A stretch of DNA of 64,000 nucleotides, taken from positions 106,359-170,358 of the forward strand of contig SUXI01000006.1 of NCBI GenBank assembly GCA_015060975.1. Direction: 5' to 3'. Of the stretch, positions 18,406 to 27,830 are shown piece by piece. Position 1 is the first letter of the stretch. The number at the start of each line of letters is the position of its first letter. The position numbers were made by a program, and so were the translations under genes. The notes under the pieces were generated by a model that was not told the DNA's origin, did no database searches, and saw only the letters and a list, made by a program, of their open reading frames with translations. Source of the stretch: Bacteroidales bacterium (GTDB lineage Bacteria; Bacteroidota; Bacteroidia; Bacteroidales; Muribaculaceae).

Positions 18406-19638
18406 TTATTTTTGAGTAAAAGTCACTTGGAAGTTATTCATGTCAACCTTAACTTCAACTTTGCCACCGGCCCAATCAGGACAGTTCCAGCTACCTTTAC
18501 CATCGGTTGCAGAACCTGTGTAAACACCATCTGTCAAAGTGATATCGATAGGAGCATCTTCGGCTTGTGAACCAAATGAGTCAGCATCCCAACCTGAAAG
18601 AGTTTTGTAGAAACGGAACATGAATTCACCTGCGTTAACATCGAATGTGCCGGTATAAACGCCGTTACCTTCGATATCAAATAGCTTCCAAGCTTCATAG
18701 TGAGTGGCATTATCAGCCGATGGAGCAGTCCAACCCGAAGGCGCACCTACAAGATAGATAAATGGGCTGTTGCTTGTATCAACGCCACCGGCTTCAACAA
18801 TCACGCTCATATTATTCATATTAACAGTAATCTTCATTGAACCGCCTTGCCAATCGGGGAAATTGAAAGAGCCTTTACCTTTCACGATAGGACCATTGTA
18901 AATACCACCGTCAAGAGCGCAATCGATAGGACTGTCATCAGCTTGAGAACCGTATGAATCAGCATCCCAACCTGTCAATGCAGTATAGAAACGGAACATT
19001 GCTTGACCGGCAGGTATATCGAAGATACCGGTATAAACCTTGCTACCGATAGCATTAGCGCTTTCAAACAAACGGAAATCAGCATAGTGACCAGCAGCAC
19101 CGGCATCAGGACCGGTCCAACCAGTAAATGCACCAACAACATAGATGAAACCTGGAGATTGAATAGCGCAATATTCTTTAACTTGGTCGATCTTAACCAC
19201 GTTAGAGATGATATCACTACCTTCGATACCATTAATTTTAGCACTTACACGGAAGTAAACTGCACGGGCAGGTTCATCGGTATAATCATCTTCGCTTGTA
19301 ATACCACGAAGTTTACAAATAGCTTCAGCAATTTCACTACCCGGAATTTGCGCATAACATTTTTTGTATTCCGAAGTGAGTTCCATGTTTTCAGAGAAAT
19401 CCTCAAGAAGAGAAACTGATACTTTATATACTGCAGGCGCAGCATAGCCATAGTTGGGTTGAGACCAAGAGAGGTCTATTGTACCATCTTCAGTAAGTTC
19501 ATAATACTGAGCGGCAAGAGCCGGAGTGTTGAGAGTGAACTTCGTTGGGTTGTTATATTGTGGTTCGGTATCTTCCTTACAGCTATTAAATGTAAGAACG
19601 GCTACCAAGCACGCAAAAAGAATTGATATTTTTTTCAT
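18406..19638 (-). CDS. SusE-like outer-membrane glycan-binding lipoprotein with duplicated C-terminal module
   Basis: A 410-residue surface lipoprotein; lipobox LTFNSC (Cys20). The N-terminal Ig-like SusE domain spans residues ~30-155. Two tandem ~120-residue modules follow: 164-283 and 293-410. They share FIYxVGA..GW, the segment FMFRFYKTLSGWDADSFGSQ (module 2; AMFRFYTALTGWDADSYGSQ in module 1) and a GKGS.N.PDW motif, so the second half is an internal duplication. The conserved aromatics suggest two sugar-binding sites. It lies between the SusD-like and SusF-like genes and is probably exported together with them to the cell surface. Confidence 0.87.
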   Translation of the reverse strand: MKKISILFACLVAVLTFNSCKEDTEPQYNNPTKFTLNTPALAAQYYELTEDGTIDLSWSQPNYGYAAPAVYKVSVSLLEDFSENMELTSEYKKCYAQIPGSEIAEAICKLRGITSEDDYTDEPARAVYFRVSAKINGIEGSDIISNVVKIDQVKEYCAIQSPGFIYVVGAFTGWTGPDAGAAGHYADFRLFESANAIGSKVYTGIFDIPAGQAMFRFYTALTGWDADSYGSQADDSPIDCALDGGIYNGPIVKGKGSFNFPDWQGGSMKITVNMNNMSVIVEAGGVDTSNSPFIYLVGAPSGWTAPSADNATHYEAWKLFDIEGNGVYTGTFDVNAGEFMFRFYKTLSGWDADSFGSQAEDAPIDITLTDGVYTGSATDGKGSWNCPDWAGGKVEVKVDMNNFQVTFTQK

Positions 19639-19677
19639 TTTACTTTACTCTTGTTAAAATTCAACATTGAGTTATGA

Positions 19678-21348
19678 TTAGTAACCGGGGTTTTGTTTGT
19701 AACCTTGGAAACTGATAACTGTAGAAGGAATTGGGAAAATATTCATGTGAGCGGGAGTTGCAGTGCCACCCTCAGCTACATTACCTTTCCAGTTCCAGTT
19801 ATAGTTGCCTCCGGCATATTTGTCATGACGAACGAGGTCAGTACGACGGCAGTTTTCGCCATAAAGCTCACGACTGCGTTCGTCAAGGATGTTTTCGGGA
19901 GTGAGTTGAGCCAATGTCCATGGTTCAATCCAAGCACGTTCACGAATATAATTTACATATTCGAGAGCAGTAGCACGATCACCAACACCACCAAGCACAC
20001 TCGCTTCAGCCGCTGACAAGTAAATTTCAGCAAGACGGATAACACACCAATCGGCATCGGCAAACGCATTTGTTGCAGGAGGATTCTTTGATTCGTCAAT
20101 ACCACCAAATTCATCGTAAGCATAGTTAGTATATTTTACAGGCACATAACCATCGGCAAAGTTTGTGATAGAAGTGTTTTCGATGTTAGCACCATCTTTC
20201 TTTGTCATCCAGAGCGAAGCACGCGCATCGATAGAATTACCGGCATCATCCCATTCGAAACGTTCAGAAAGTTGAGTACGAGCATTCATACAAGTCCATG
20301 ATGCGTTCAAGTTAGTAACAGCATTAGTCATATTAAGACCGGGAGTTGAAGTTGATGTACTAGCAGCGATGTAGAATGTAGTACCACCATAGTTTTGGAG
20401 ACGATCGCCATCTTGAGGAATACCCCAAATGATTTCGTTTACGCGACTACCTTCAGGCATATATTCATCATTATTGGCACCAAACACTGCTATGTATGAA
20501 TCAGCCAAACCGGAGCCGTTGAAACCTGCACCTTTGTGGTGAGCAATGATTTTTTGGCATATAGACCAACATTTGTCGTAAGCTGGAACCCCGGTGAATA
20601 CTTCAGCGTTGAGATAGAACTTGGCAAGAAGCGCATCACATGCTTCTTTACCTACATATCCGTATGAAGGCTCTATGTATGATTCACCCCATGCTGCCGA
20701 AACATCCTCAAGACCTGCAACAACCTTATTGTAAAGGTCGGCACGTTTCCATTGAGCGGGAGCAGTACCGGCAGGCATTGTTTCATCTTGATAACCGGCA
20801 TTACCAAACATATCAATTGCATAGAAGTAGCAAAGACCTCTAAGCACTTTCACTTGACGCTTATACTCTTCGGCAAGTGGCATCAAATCTTCTGTAAGAT
20901 AGAATTTACCGCCTTCTACAGTACGAAGGAATTCGTTGCAAAGAGCGATACAAGTATAGATACGAGAATAAGTGGTGTACATCACACCATTATCGGCTGC
21001 GAATTGCATTGTAGCAAGCTCATATTGACCGGCATCGCCAAATTGTTTCCATGCAAATTCGTCGGTTGTCAATTCGTTACATACGAATACGGCACGAGTA
21101 AATGAGTTTGCGCCGGCGTCACCACCCGAAATGATGGAGCTACCGGGACCATTATAACCCGAAGTTGCAAGAGATTGGTAGCACTCAGCGAGCACACGAT
21201 CCATATAACCCTTAGGATCTTCAGCAAACACTTCAGGTGTCATATCGTTGGGGTCGATTACCGGATTATCAAGGTCACCTGTACAAGATGCCATACCAAG
21301 AGTGGCAGTCAATCCCAAAGCAATGAAAAATTTATTTAATGATTTCAT
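19678..21348 (-). CDS. SusD/RagB-family nutrient-binding lipoprotein
   Basis: A 556-residue surface lipoprotein that caps the SusC channel. Lipobox GMASC (Cys22). The TPR-like helical scaffold of SusD is visible in the AVFVCNELTTDEFAW and YTTYSRIYTCIALCNEFL regions. The C-terminal block DADWCVIRLAEIYLSAAEA followed by YVNYIRERA and ILDERSRELYGENCRRTDLVRH is diagnostic of the family. It sits 28 bp downstream of the SusC-like gene. It binds the incoming oligosaccharide; the exact glycan cannot be read from sequence. Confidence 0.96.
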   Translation of the reverse strand: MKSLNKFFIALGLTATLGMASCTGDLDNPVIDPNDMTPEVFAEDPKGYMDRVLAECYQSLATSGYNGPGSSIISGGDAGANSFTRAVFVCNELTTDEFAWKQFGDAGQYELATMQFAADNGVMYTTYSRIYTCIALCNEFLRTVEGGKFYLTEDLMPLAEEYKRQVKVLRGLCYFYAIDMFGNAGYQDETMPAGTAPAQWKRADLYNKVVAGLEDVSAAWGESYIEPSYGYVGKEACDALLAKFYLNAEVFTGVPAYDKCWSICQKIIAHHKGAGFNGSGLADSYIAVFGANNDEYMPEGSRVNEIIWGIPQDGDRLQNYGGTTFYIAASTSTSTPGLNMTNAVTNLNASWTCMNARTQLSERFEWDDAGNSIDARASLWMTKKDGANIENTSITNFADGYVPVKYTNYAYDEFGGIDESKNPPATNAFADADWCVIRLAEIYLSAAEASVLGGVGDRATALEYVNYIRERAWIEPWTLAQLTPENILDERSRELYGENCRRTDLVRHDKYAGGNYNWNWKGNVAEGGTATPAHMNIFPIPSTVISFQGYKQNPGY

Positions 21349-21376
21349 ATTTTATCTTCTTTACTTTAATTTGAGA

Positions 21377-24300
21377 TTAAAAAGTAGCAACTAAACCGAG
21401 AGTAAATGTAACAGGACGAGGATAAACGTTATTATCTACACCTGAGAATACTTCGGGATCAAGACCTTTATACTTGGTAATAACAAATGGATTTTGAACA
21501 GCTCCGAATAAACGCAACTTGAGGTTTTCGTTTAGCAATTCGTTCCAAGTATAACCAAGAGTGATATTGTCGCAACGGATGAAACTTGCATTTTCAAGGA
21601 AGTAGTCGCTACGCACAAGGTTTGAGTTAGCGCTTGCGTCATTGAAATAGAAATCGGCTTTAATCAAGTTATTCAAACCGTAACGGTCAACAGTTGTAAG
21701 ATTTGTTTTAGAAGCGCGAACCGAGTTGAACACATAGTTGCCAATATTAGCACGAAGTTGGATACCGAGATCCCAGTTCTTATAATTAAATGTGTTGTTC
21801 CAAGAAAGAGTAACTTTAGGATCGCGTGAGTGTTTGATCACGAGGTCGGCATCATTGATCTCACCATCTTGGTTTTGGTCAACATATTGGTTAGGAATTG
21901 GGTTGCCATCTTGGTCGTAAACTTGTTCGAGAAGATAGAATGAGTAAGCTGGGTGACCGGCTTTATGAACTTGAAGCGCTCCGGCATTTTCTGAAGCAGG
22001 GTTACCTGCAGCTTGTAAATAGTAAGATTGATCTTCAGCGTTAGAACCTGTCAACTTAGTCAACTCGTTTTTGTTCCAAGCTACATTAAATCCTGTGCTC
22101 CATGTGAAATCTTTTGTAACAATAGGTTTTGCACCGATATTAGCTTCAATACCAATGTTACGAAGTTCACCAATATTACGATCCATATAGTTAGTTGTAG
22201 TTTGACCGGCAGGAACAGGCACGTATGCAAGCAAGTCTTTTGTATCACGAAGATACCAATCCAAACTTGCAGTGATGCGGTTGTTTAACCAACCCATATC
22301 AAGACCAACGTTCCATGTTGTAGTTTCTTCCCATTTGAGGTCTTCTTGATAAGCCTTAGGATAAAGAGGGCTAATCCAGTTAACAGTACCATCAGGATTC
22401 AAACCATCGGGAGAAGGATAGTCAACTACGCCCGATGAGGTTGATTGAGCATATACAGGAATGTAAGGATAGTAACCACCTACAGCTTGTTGACCTGTGA
22501 TACCCCAACCGAGACGAAGTTTGAATTCATTCATCACGTTTTTAGCCGATTCAAAGAAGTCCATTTCTGAAATCTTCCAACCAAGAGCCAATGATGGGAA
22601 TAGACCCCAACGAGTATCGGGAGAGAAACGAGAAGTACCATCATCACGAAGAGTGAATGTCAAAAGATATTTGTTATCGTAAGTATAATTCAAACGACCG
22701 AAGAATGAAACAAGGTTCAATTGACCTTTCCAATAATAAGTAGGCGTTGGATTCTCCGGATAACCATAAGAGTGACCAATACGGTCGGCAGTTGCAGGAT
22801 CTTCTGTAAGGTTATAAACACCATCGGCATAAATATCTGACCACACATTATTATACCCTGCAGTATTGAAAGTAGTCAAGCTATGACCTTGATAGTCGAA
22901 ACGTTGCCAAGAATAACCAGCCATCACATCAACAGTCGATTTGAAGTCTTCAAATTCTTTCTTGTAATTTGCATAGAAATCAAGAAGAGTGTTGCGTTGA
23001 AGTTCGTAGTGGTTATAAACAGTACCGGCACCATCATAATAGTTACCACGCCATGATTGAGGTGAGTTTTGAGCGGTAGTACTTACAGTTTCGTTCTTTG
23101 ACACGTCATAACCGAGATTTAAATTGAAGCGAAGCTCGGGAAGGAAGTGTAGGGCATAGTCAAGTTGAAGATTACCATTTGAACGCCAAATTTCAGCTGT
23201 ATTGTTGATTGACTCAAGCATTGAAAGCGGGTTGTTTGGTGAGTTGTCAAGTGGTTTACCTACCGCATCTATCAAAGTAGTGTAACCATTATACATTTGA
23301 AGACCCTTCGCATTATTAGTGGTAAAGTTGCTATAAACAGGGAGTGTTGGGTTGTAAGTAAGAGCAGCGCCAACAGCACCTTGGTCGGCCATGCGGTTCT
23401 TGATATAAGTACCTTTAGCATTTGCTTGTACAGAAAGAAGACCGTTAAAGAATTTAGGAGTCAAATTGAATCCTACGGTTGTACGATCCATTTCTGATGT
23501 TTTAAGAATACCTTGGTTGTTAGTATAAGAAGCCGACACACGGTAAGGAAGGAAACCTACAGTTCCACCCACGCTCAAGCTATAATCTTGAGAGATTGTT
23601 GTGCGAAGCACTTCATCTTGCCAATCGGTATTTGCGTTGCCAAGTTGAGAAATAGCTGATTCTGTACCGATTTGCTCAGTAACAACTTTACGGAATTCAT
23701 CAGCACTCATCACGTCCCAAGTTTTGCGGGCTGTGTTTATGTGCATATTTGCAGTAAAGTTAATTTGTGGTTTTCCACTTTGACCTTTTTTAGTGGTGAT
23801 GATGATTACACCATTAGATGCGCGAGAACCATAGATAGCGGTTGCCGAAGCATCTTTCAACACTGTCATTGACTCGATGTTGTCGGGTGAAATCATAGTC
23901 AATGGGTTAGTGCCACCATAACCTTGGTCGCTCAAGGGCACACCGTCAAGCACGATCAACGGGTCATTGCTTGCGCTCAAAGAAGCACCACCACGAATGC
24001 GGATAGCAGCGCCACCTGTTGGGTTACCACCATCGGTAGTTACTACAACGCCTGGAGAGGCACCTACGAGCATGTCTTGTGCCGAAGTTGAAATACCCGC
24101 TTCAATTTCATCGGGTTTAATCACAGCCACCGAACCGGTAGCATCCGATTTCTTCACGGCACCGTAACCAATGGCTACAACTTCGCCAAGTAACACACTA
24201 TTTTCTTCGAGAACAATTGAAAGTTTTGTTTGACCATCAACAGGAACTTCTTTTGTGTTGTAGCCCACATACGACACCACTATGGTGGCATTTGGTTCTA

Positions 24301-24511
24301 CCGACAAAGTGAAATTACCGTCAAGATCGGCTTGTTCTCCTATGGTTGTTCCTTTAACAACCACACTTGCTCCGGTGAGAGGTTCACCGGCGGGATCCGT
24401 TACAGTACCAGTCACTGTAATCTTCTGCGCTAAAGCAGGGAAAGACAAGCAAAGCACCATAATTAGGGCGAGCCAAGCTTTCCGATTCATTTGAAAACAA
24501 ATGTTCTTCAT
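21377..24511 (-). CDS. SusC/RagA-family TonB-dependent outer-membrane transporter
   Basis: A 1044-residue outer-membrane transporter. Signal peptide (residues 1-28, ending ALA), carboxypeptidase-regulatory-like domain (~30-115) with the TGASVVVKGTTIG motif, plug domain (~125-240) with MLVGASPGVVVTTDGGNPTG and PLIVLDGVP, then a long beta-barrel ending in an aromatic residue (LGLVATF). It imports oligosaccharide captured by the SusD partner, powered by TonB. It is the first gene of the operon. No ECF sigma/anti-sigma pair, hybrid two-component or SusR-like regulator is adjacent, so the regulator must be elsewhere. Confidence 0.96.
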   Translation of the reverse strand: MKNICFQMNRKAWLALIMVLCLSFPALAQKITVTGTVTDPAGEPLTGASVVVKGTTIGEQADLDGNFTLSVEPNATIVVSYVGYNTKEVPVDGQTKLSIVLEENSVLLGEVVAIGYGAVKKSDATGSVAVIKPDEIEAGISTSAQDMLVGASPGVVVTTDGGNPTGGAAIRIRGGASLSASNDPLIVLDGVPLSDQGYGGTNPLTMISPDNIESMTVLKDASATAIYGSRASNGVIIITTKKGQSGKPQINFTANMHINTARKTWDVMSADEFRKVVTEQIGTESAISQLGNANTDWQDEVLRTTISQDYSLSVGGTVGFLPYRVSASYTNNQGILKTSEMDRTTVGFNLTPKFFNGLLSVQANAKGTYIKNRMADQGAVGAALTYNPTLPVYSNFTTNNAKGLQMYNGYTTLIDAVGKPLDNSPNNPLSMLESINNTAEIWRSNGNLQLDYALHFLPELRFNLNLGYDVSKNETVSTTAQNSPQSWRGNYYDGAGTVYNHYELQRNTLLDFYANYKKEFEDFKSTVDVMAGYSWQRFDYQGHSLTTFNTAGYNNVWSDIYADGVYNLTEDPATADRIGHSYGYPENPTPTYYWKGQLNLVSFFGRLNYTYDNKYLLTFTLRDDGTSRFSPDTRWGLFPSLALGWKISEMDFFESAKNVMNEFKLRLGWGITGQQAVGGYYPYIPVYAQSTSSGVVDYPSPDGLNPDGTVNWISPLYPKAYQEDLKWEETTTWNVGLDMGWLNNRITASLDWYLRDTKDLLAYVPVPAGQTTTNYMDRNIGELRNIGIEANIGAKPIVTKDFTWSTGFNVAWNKNELTKLTGSNAEDQSYYLQAAGNPASENAGALQVHKAGHPAYSFYLLEQVYDQDGNPIPNQYVDQNQDGEINDADLVIKHSRDPKVTLSWNNTFNYKNWDLGIQLRANIGNYVFNSVRASKTNLTTVDRYGLNNLIKADFYFNDASANSNLVRSDYFLENASFIRCDNITLGYTWNELLNENLKLRLFGAVQNPFVITKYKGLDPEVFSGVDNNVYPRPVTFTLGLVATF

Positions 24512-24900
24512 GCAAGAATTTTTTTAGTTTTACTTAAGTTTTACAAAAAAATTATTTAATCTCTATTTTTCTTTCTTAATAAGCAAATATTTTAAAATCA
24601 ATAGTCCTTGGCACATATTAAAGTTATACTATTCGCATCCTATACTCATTGTAATAATCTTCGTTATGGTATCAATGCACTTTTCCATAAATGAAGTTAC
24701 ATATATAGACTACAAATTAAACTAAATATTTTTGATTTTGTTCAATTTTTGACAACGAAATAGGCATAATACCCCTATTTTTAACTATAATGTGTTAAAA
24801 ATATTCCTAATTTTAACAATCAAAAATCACCATAAAAATGACAAAAAAAGGCTCTTTTATGCGAATATTTGGAATATTTTAACAAAACAAGCGTTTATTA
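24512..24900. other. Divergent intergenic region between susC-like gene and aspC
   Basis: AT-rich and without a plausible ORF. On the minus strand a TTAATTTG sequence near 24712-24719 could be a weak -7 element for the susC-like operon, but it deviates at position 2 and lacks a -33 partner. No clear operator or hairpin seen. Confidence 0.4.
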
Positions 24901-24931
24901 TTTCAAAATTCAAGCATTTACCCTATCTTTG
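24901..24931 (+). promoter_or_regulatory. Promoter of aspC
   Basis: TTTC (24901-24904), 19-bp spacer, TATCTTTG (24924-24931): full -7 and three of four -33 bases. Predicted leader about 20 nt. Confidence 0.75.
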
Positions 24932-24957
24932 CATCATAATATCAAAAACTAAAAAAA

Positions 24958-26151
24958 ATGACTCACATTTCCGACCGCGTACAATCGCTCTCGCCATCGC
25001 AAACATTAGCGATGTCACAAAAGAGCAATGAGCTAAAAGCTCAAGGCATTGACGTTATAAATCTATCTGTTGGCGAACCCGATTTCAATACGCCCGATCA
25101 CATTAAAGAAGCCGCCAAGCGCGCTATCGACGAAAACTTCACGTTTTACACCGCAGTTCCCGGATACCTTTCATTGCGTAAAGCAATTGCCGATAAACTT
25201 AAAAACGAAAACGGGCTTGATTACACCCCCGAACAAATCGTTGTATCGGGTGGCGCAAAGCAATCGCTATGCAATGTGATTTTAAGCGTCATCAACCCCG
25301 GAGATGAAGTGGTTATCCCTACTCCGGCATGGGTGAGCTATGTGGAAATGGTAAAACTTGCCGAAGGAACCAATGTTCTTGTTCCTGCTTCTATTGAGCA
25401 AGACTTCAAAATCACCCCCGAGCAATTGGAAGCAGCAATCACACCTAAGACACGCATGGTGTTGATATGCTCTCCTTCAAACCCAACAGGCAGCGTATAT
25501 ACCAAAGATGAGTTGAAAGGATTGGTTGAAGTGCTTGCTAAATATCCCGACGTGCTTGTTCTTGCCGACGAAATCTACGAGCATATCAATTTCACCGGAG
25601 AATTCACCTCTCTCGGTTCATTCCCCGAAATTGCCGATCGCACGATCATTGTAAATGGTGTATCAAAAGCATACGCAATGACAGGATGGCGTATCGGATT
25701 CATTGCTGCACCCCTTTGGGTTGCAAAAGCGACAAACAAACTTCAAAGTCAATATACCTCAGGTGCATCATCTGTGGCTCAAAAAGCGGCTGAAGCGGCA
25801 TACACCGGTTCGCAACAATGCGTTGAAGATATGCGCATAGCATTCCAACGCCGTCGCGACCTCGTGGTTTCGCTCGCCCGCGAAATTCCCGGAATAAAAG
25901 TTAATGAGCCCCAAGGCGCATTCTACCTATTCCCCGAAGTATCAAGCTACTTTGGTAAAAAATATGGCGACAAAGTAATCAACAATGCAGCCGACTTAGC
26001 CATGTATCTCCTCGAAGAAGGTCATGTGGCAACTGTCGATGGCGAAGCATTCTGCCTTCCCGGATATATTCGTTTGTCATACGCAACAAGCGACGAAAAT
26101 ATTCGCGAAGCGATGCGCCGCATAAAAGACGCTCTCGCCAAACTCGCATAA
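24958..26151 (+). CDS. aspC: Pyridoxal-phosphate aspartate aminotransferase (class I/II)
   Basis: Transfers the amino group between aspartate and 2-oxoglutarate. The 397-residue protein has the fold-type I signature: NLSVGEPDFNTPDHIKEAA near the start, ICSPSNPTGSVY near residue 177, and the PLP-binding lysine in VNGVSKAYAMTGWRIGF near residue 237. This is the subgroup Ib (thermophile-type) aspartate aminotransferase pattern, so related amino acids or prephenate are possible alternative substrates. Own promoter at 24901 and terminator at 26183. Confidence 0.92.
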   Translation: MTHISDRVQSLSPSQTLAMSQKSNELKAQGIDVINLSVGEPDFNTPDHIKEAAKRAIDENFTFYTAVPGYLSLRKAIADKLKNENGLDYTPEQIVVSGGAKQSLCNVILSVINPGDEVVIPTPAWVSYVEMVKLAEGTNVLVPASIEQDFKITPEQLEAAITPKTRMVLICSPSNPTGSVYTKDELKGLVEVLAKYPDVLVLADEIYEHINFTGEFTSLGSFPEIADRTIIVNGVSKAYAMTGWRIGFIAAPLWVAKATNKLQSQYTSGASSVAQKAAEAAYTGSQQCVEDMRIAFQRRRDLVVSLAREIPGIKVNEPQGAFYLFPEVSSYFGKKYGDKVINNAADLAMYLLEEGHVATVDGEAFCLPGYIRLSYATSDENIREAMRRIKDALAKLA

Positions 26152-26182
26152 ACAACTTTTTCAATCATTTTATTTTTAAGAT

Positions 26183-26216
26183 AATACCTCGCCATCTCCA
26201 ATTATGGTGGGGTATT
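26183..26216 (+). terminator. aspC terminator
   Basis: A 13-bp stem with two G-U pairs (AATACCTCGCCAT with ATGGTGGGGTATT), 8-nt loop, then TTATTTTC. It begins 31 bp after the stop codon. Confidence 0.8.
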
Positions 26217-26245
26217 TATTTTCAAACATAATAACCTCAATAGTA

Positions 26246-26277
26246 TCTGGCAAATACAAATTAATTGTGTAACTTTG
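26246..26277 (+). promoter_or_regulatory. Promoter of tyrS
   Basis: TCTG (26246-26249), 20-bp spacer, TAACTTTG (26270-26277). The -7 is perfect and the -33 has one mismatch. The tyrS start lies 31 bp downstream. Confidence 0.75.
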
Positions 26278-26308
26278 CAACAGAAAACTAATTAACAACA
26301 AAAATACA

Positions 26309-27601
26309 ATGGATTTTATTGAAGAATTGACCTGGCGTGGCATGATTCACACTGTGATGCCCGGAACCGACGAACAACTAAAAAAAGAAATGACTACGGC
26401 TTATTTGGGAATCGACCCGACAGCCGACTCTCTACATATTGGACACTTGGTGGGAGTGATGATGCTCAAACACTTCCAACGTGCCGGACACAAGCCCATC
26501 GCCCTTGTAGGAGGAGCTACCGGTATGATTGGCGACCCATCAATGAAAAGCCAAGAACGCAAACTTCTCGATGAAGAAACATTGCGCCACAACCAAGAAG
26601 CCATAAAAAAGCAACTTGCAAAATTCCTCGACTTTGATAGCGACGCACCCAATGCCGCCGAATTGGTCAACAATTACGATTGGATGAAAAACTTCTCATT
26701 CCTTGATTTCATCCGCGATGTGGGCAAACACATCACCGTTAATTATATGATGGCGAAAGATTCAGTAAAGAAACGTCTTTCGGGAGAATCTCAACAAGGC
26801 ATGTCATTTACCGAGTTCTCATACCAACTTGTGCAAGGTTACGACTTCTTGACTCTTTATAAAGATAAAAATTGCCGTCTTCAACTTGGTGGCTCTGACC
26901 AATGGGGCAACATCACTACAGGCACAGAGCTGATTCGTCGCACAATGGGCGGTGAAGCATACGCACTTACATGCCCACTCATCACCAAAGCCGATGGCGG
27001 CAAATTTGGCAAAACCGAGAGCGGAAATGTTTGGCTCGACCCTCGCTATACATCTCCCTATAAGTTCTACCAATTTTGGTTGAACGTGTCGGATGCCGAC
27101 GCTGAAAAATATATCAAAATATTCACTGAACTTTCTCGCGAAGAAATTCAAACACTCGTTGAAGAACAAGAAAAAGACCCCGGCATGCGCCCATTGCAAA
27201 AACGCCTTGCAAAAGAAATCACAACAATGGTACACTCCGCCGATGAATATGAGGCCGCAGTAGAGGCTTCGCAAATCCTTTTCAGCAACAAAGCGTCTGA
27301 GACCCTTCGCAAAATCGACGAAGCCACTCTATTGGCCGTATTTGAAGGCGTTCCCACATATGAAGTTGAAAAAGCCGACATTGAAGCCGGAATAAAGATT
27401 GCCGACCTTTTAACCGACAAGGCAAACGTATTTCCCTCTAAAGGAGAATTACGCAAACTAGCTCAACAAGGTGGAGTTTCAATCAACAAAGAAAAAATCG
27501 CTGACGTATATGCCGATGCTTCAGTAGATATGTTACTCAATAATAAGTATATACTTATTCAAAAAGGCAAAAAGAATTATTTCTTGCTAATTGCAAAATA
27601 A
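26309..27601 (+). CDS. tyrS: Tyrosyl-tRNA synthetase
   Basis: Charges tRNA-Tyr. The 430-residue class I synthetase has the HIGH motif at residues 43-46 (SLHIGHLVG), the tyrosine-binding [10 protein letters not shown] near residue 196, and KFGKTESGN near residue 232 as the KMSKS equivalent. The C-terminal ~80 residues ([22 protein letters not shown]) are an S4-like RNA-binding domain, as in bacterial TyrRS. A tRNA-Gln gene with its own promoter follows. Confidence 0.97.
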   Translation: MDFIEELTWRGMIHTVMPGTDEQLKKEMTTAYLGIDPTADSLHIGHLVGVMMLKHFQRAGHKPIALVGGATGMIGDPSMKSQERKLLDEETLRHNQEAIKKQLAKFLDFDSDAPNAAELVNNYDWMKNFSFLDFIRDVGKHITVNYMMAKDSVKKRLSGESQQGMSFTEFSYQLVQGYDFLTLYKDKNCRLQLGGSDQWGNITTGTELIRRTMGGEAYALTCPLITKADGGKFGKTESGNVWLDPRYTSPYKFYQFWLNVSDADAEKYIKIFTELSREEIQTLVEEQEKDPGMRPLQKRLAKEITTMVHSADEYEAAVEASQILFSNKASETLRKIDEATLLAVFEGVPTYEVEKADIEAGIKIADLLTDKANVFPSKGELRKLAQQGGVSINKEKIADVYADASVDMLLNNKYILIQKGKKNYFLLIAK

Positions 27602-27618
27602 AAAAAAATTGAAAAAAG

Positions 27619-27650
27619 TTTGCACAGTAAAAAAATTGTGCGTACCTTTG
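27619..27650 (+). promoter_or_regulatory. Promoter of tRNA-Gln
   Basis: TTTG (27619-27622), 20-bp spacer, TACCTTTG (27643-27650): perfect consensus, 36 bp upstream of the mature tRNA. Confidence 0.88.
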
Positions 27651-27686
27651 CAACGCTTTAGGACGGAAGTCTTGGGCAATAAGGAT

Positions 27687-27757
27687 TGTCTTATGGTGTA
27701 ATGGTAGCACTGCAGTTTTTGGTTCTGCCTGTCTAGGTTCGAATCCTGGTAAGACAA
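27687..27757 (+). tRNA. tRNA-Gln (anticodon TTG)
   Basis: A 71-nt cloverleaf. Acceptor arms TGTCTTA and TAAGACA pair perfectly with discriminator A. The D arm is GGTGTAATGGTAGCAC, the anticodon loop TTTTGGT reads TTG (glutamine), and the T arm is CTAGG-TTCGAAT-CCTGG. The top pair of the anticodon stem is a T-T mismatch. The 3' CCA is not encoded. It is transcribed alone between its own promoter and terminator. Confidence 0.96.
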
Positions 27758-27760
27758 CTA

Positions 27761-27800
27761 AAAAGAAAAACGCTGATTTGAAATCAGCGTTTTTCTTTTT
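27761..27800. terminator. Bidirectional terminator after tRNA-Gln
   Basis: A 19-bp perfect inverted repeat around a single central G (AAAAGAAAAACGCTGATTT, then its reverse complement), with T runs on either strand. It can end both the tRNA transcript and the convergent acyl-CoA synthetase transcript. Confidence 0.92.
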
Positions 27801-27830
27801 ACGATAAAAGGCGACGCAAAACGCCGCTCC

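Noticed and set aside
18406..19638. DNA-level tandem repeat array
   Set aside because: The similarity is between two protein modules of the SusE-like gene, with diverged DNA; it is a domain duplication rather than a repeat array.
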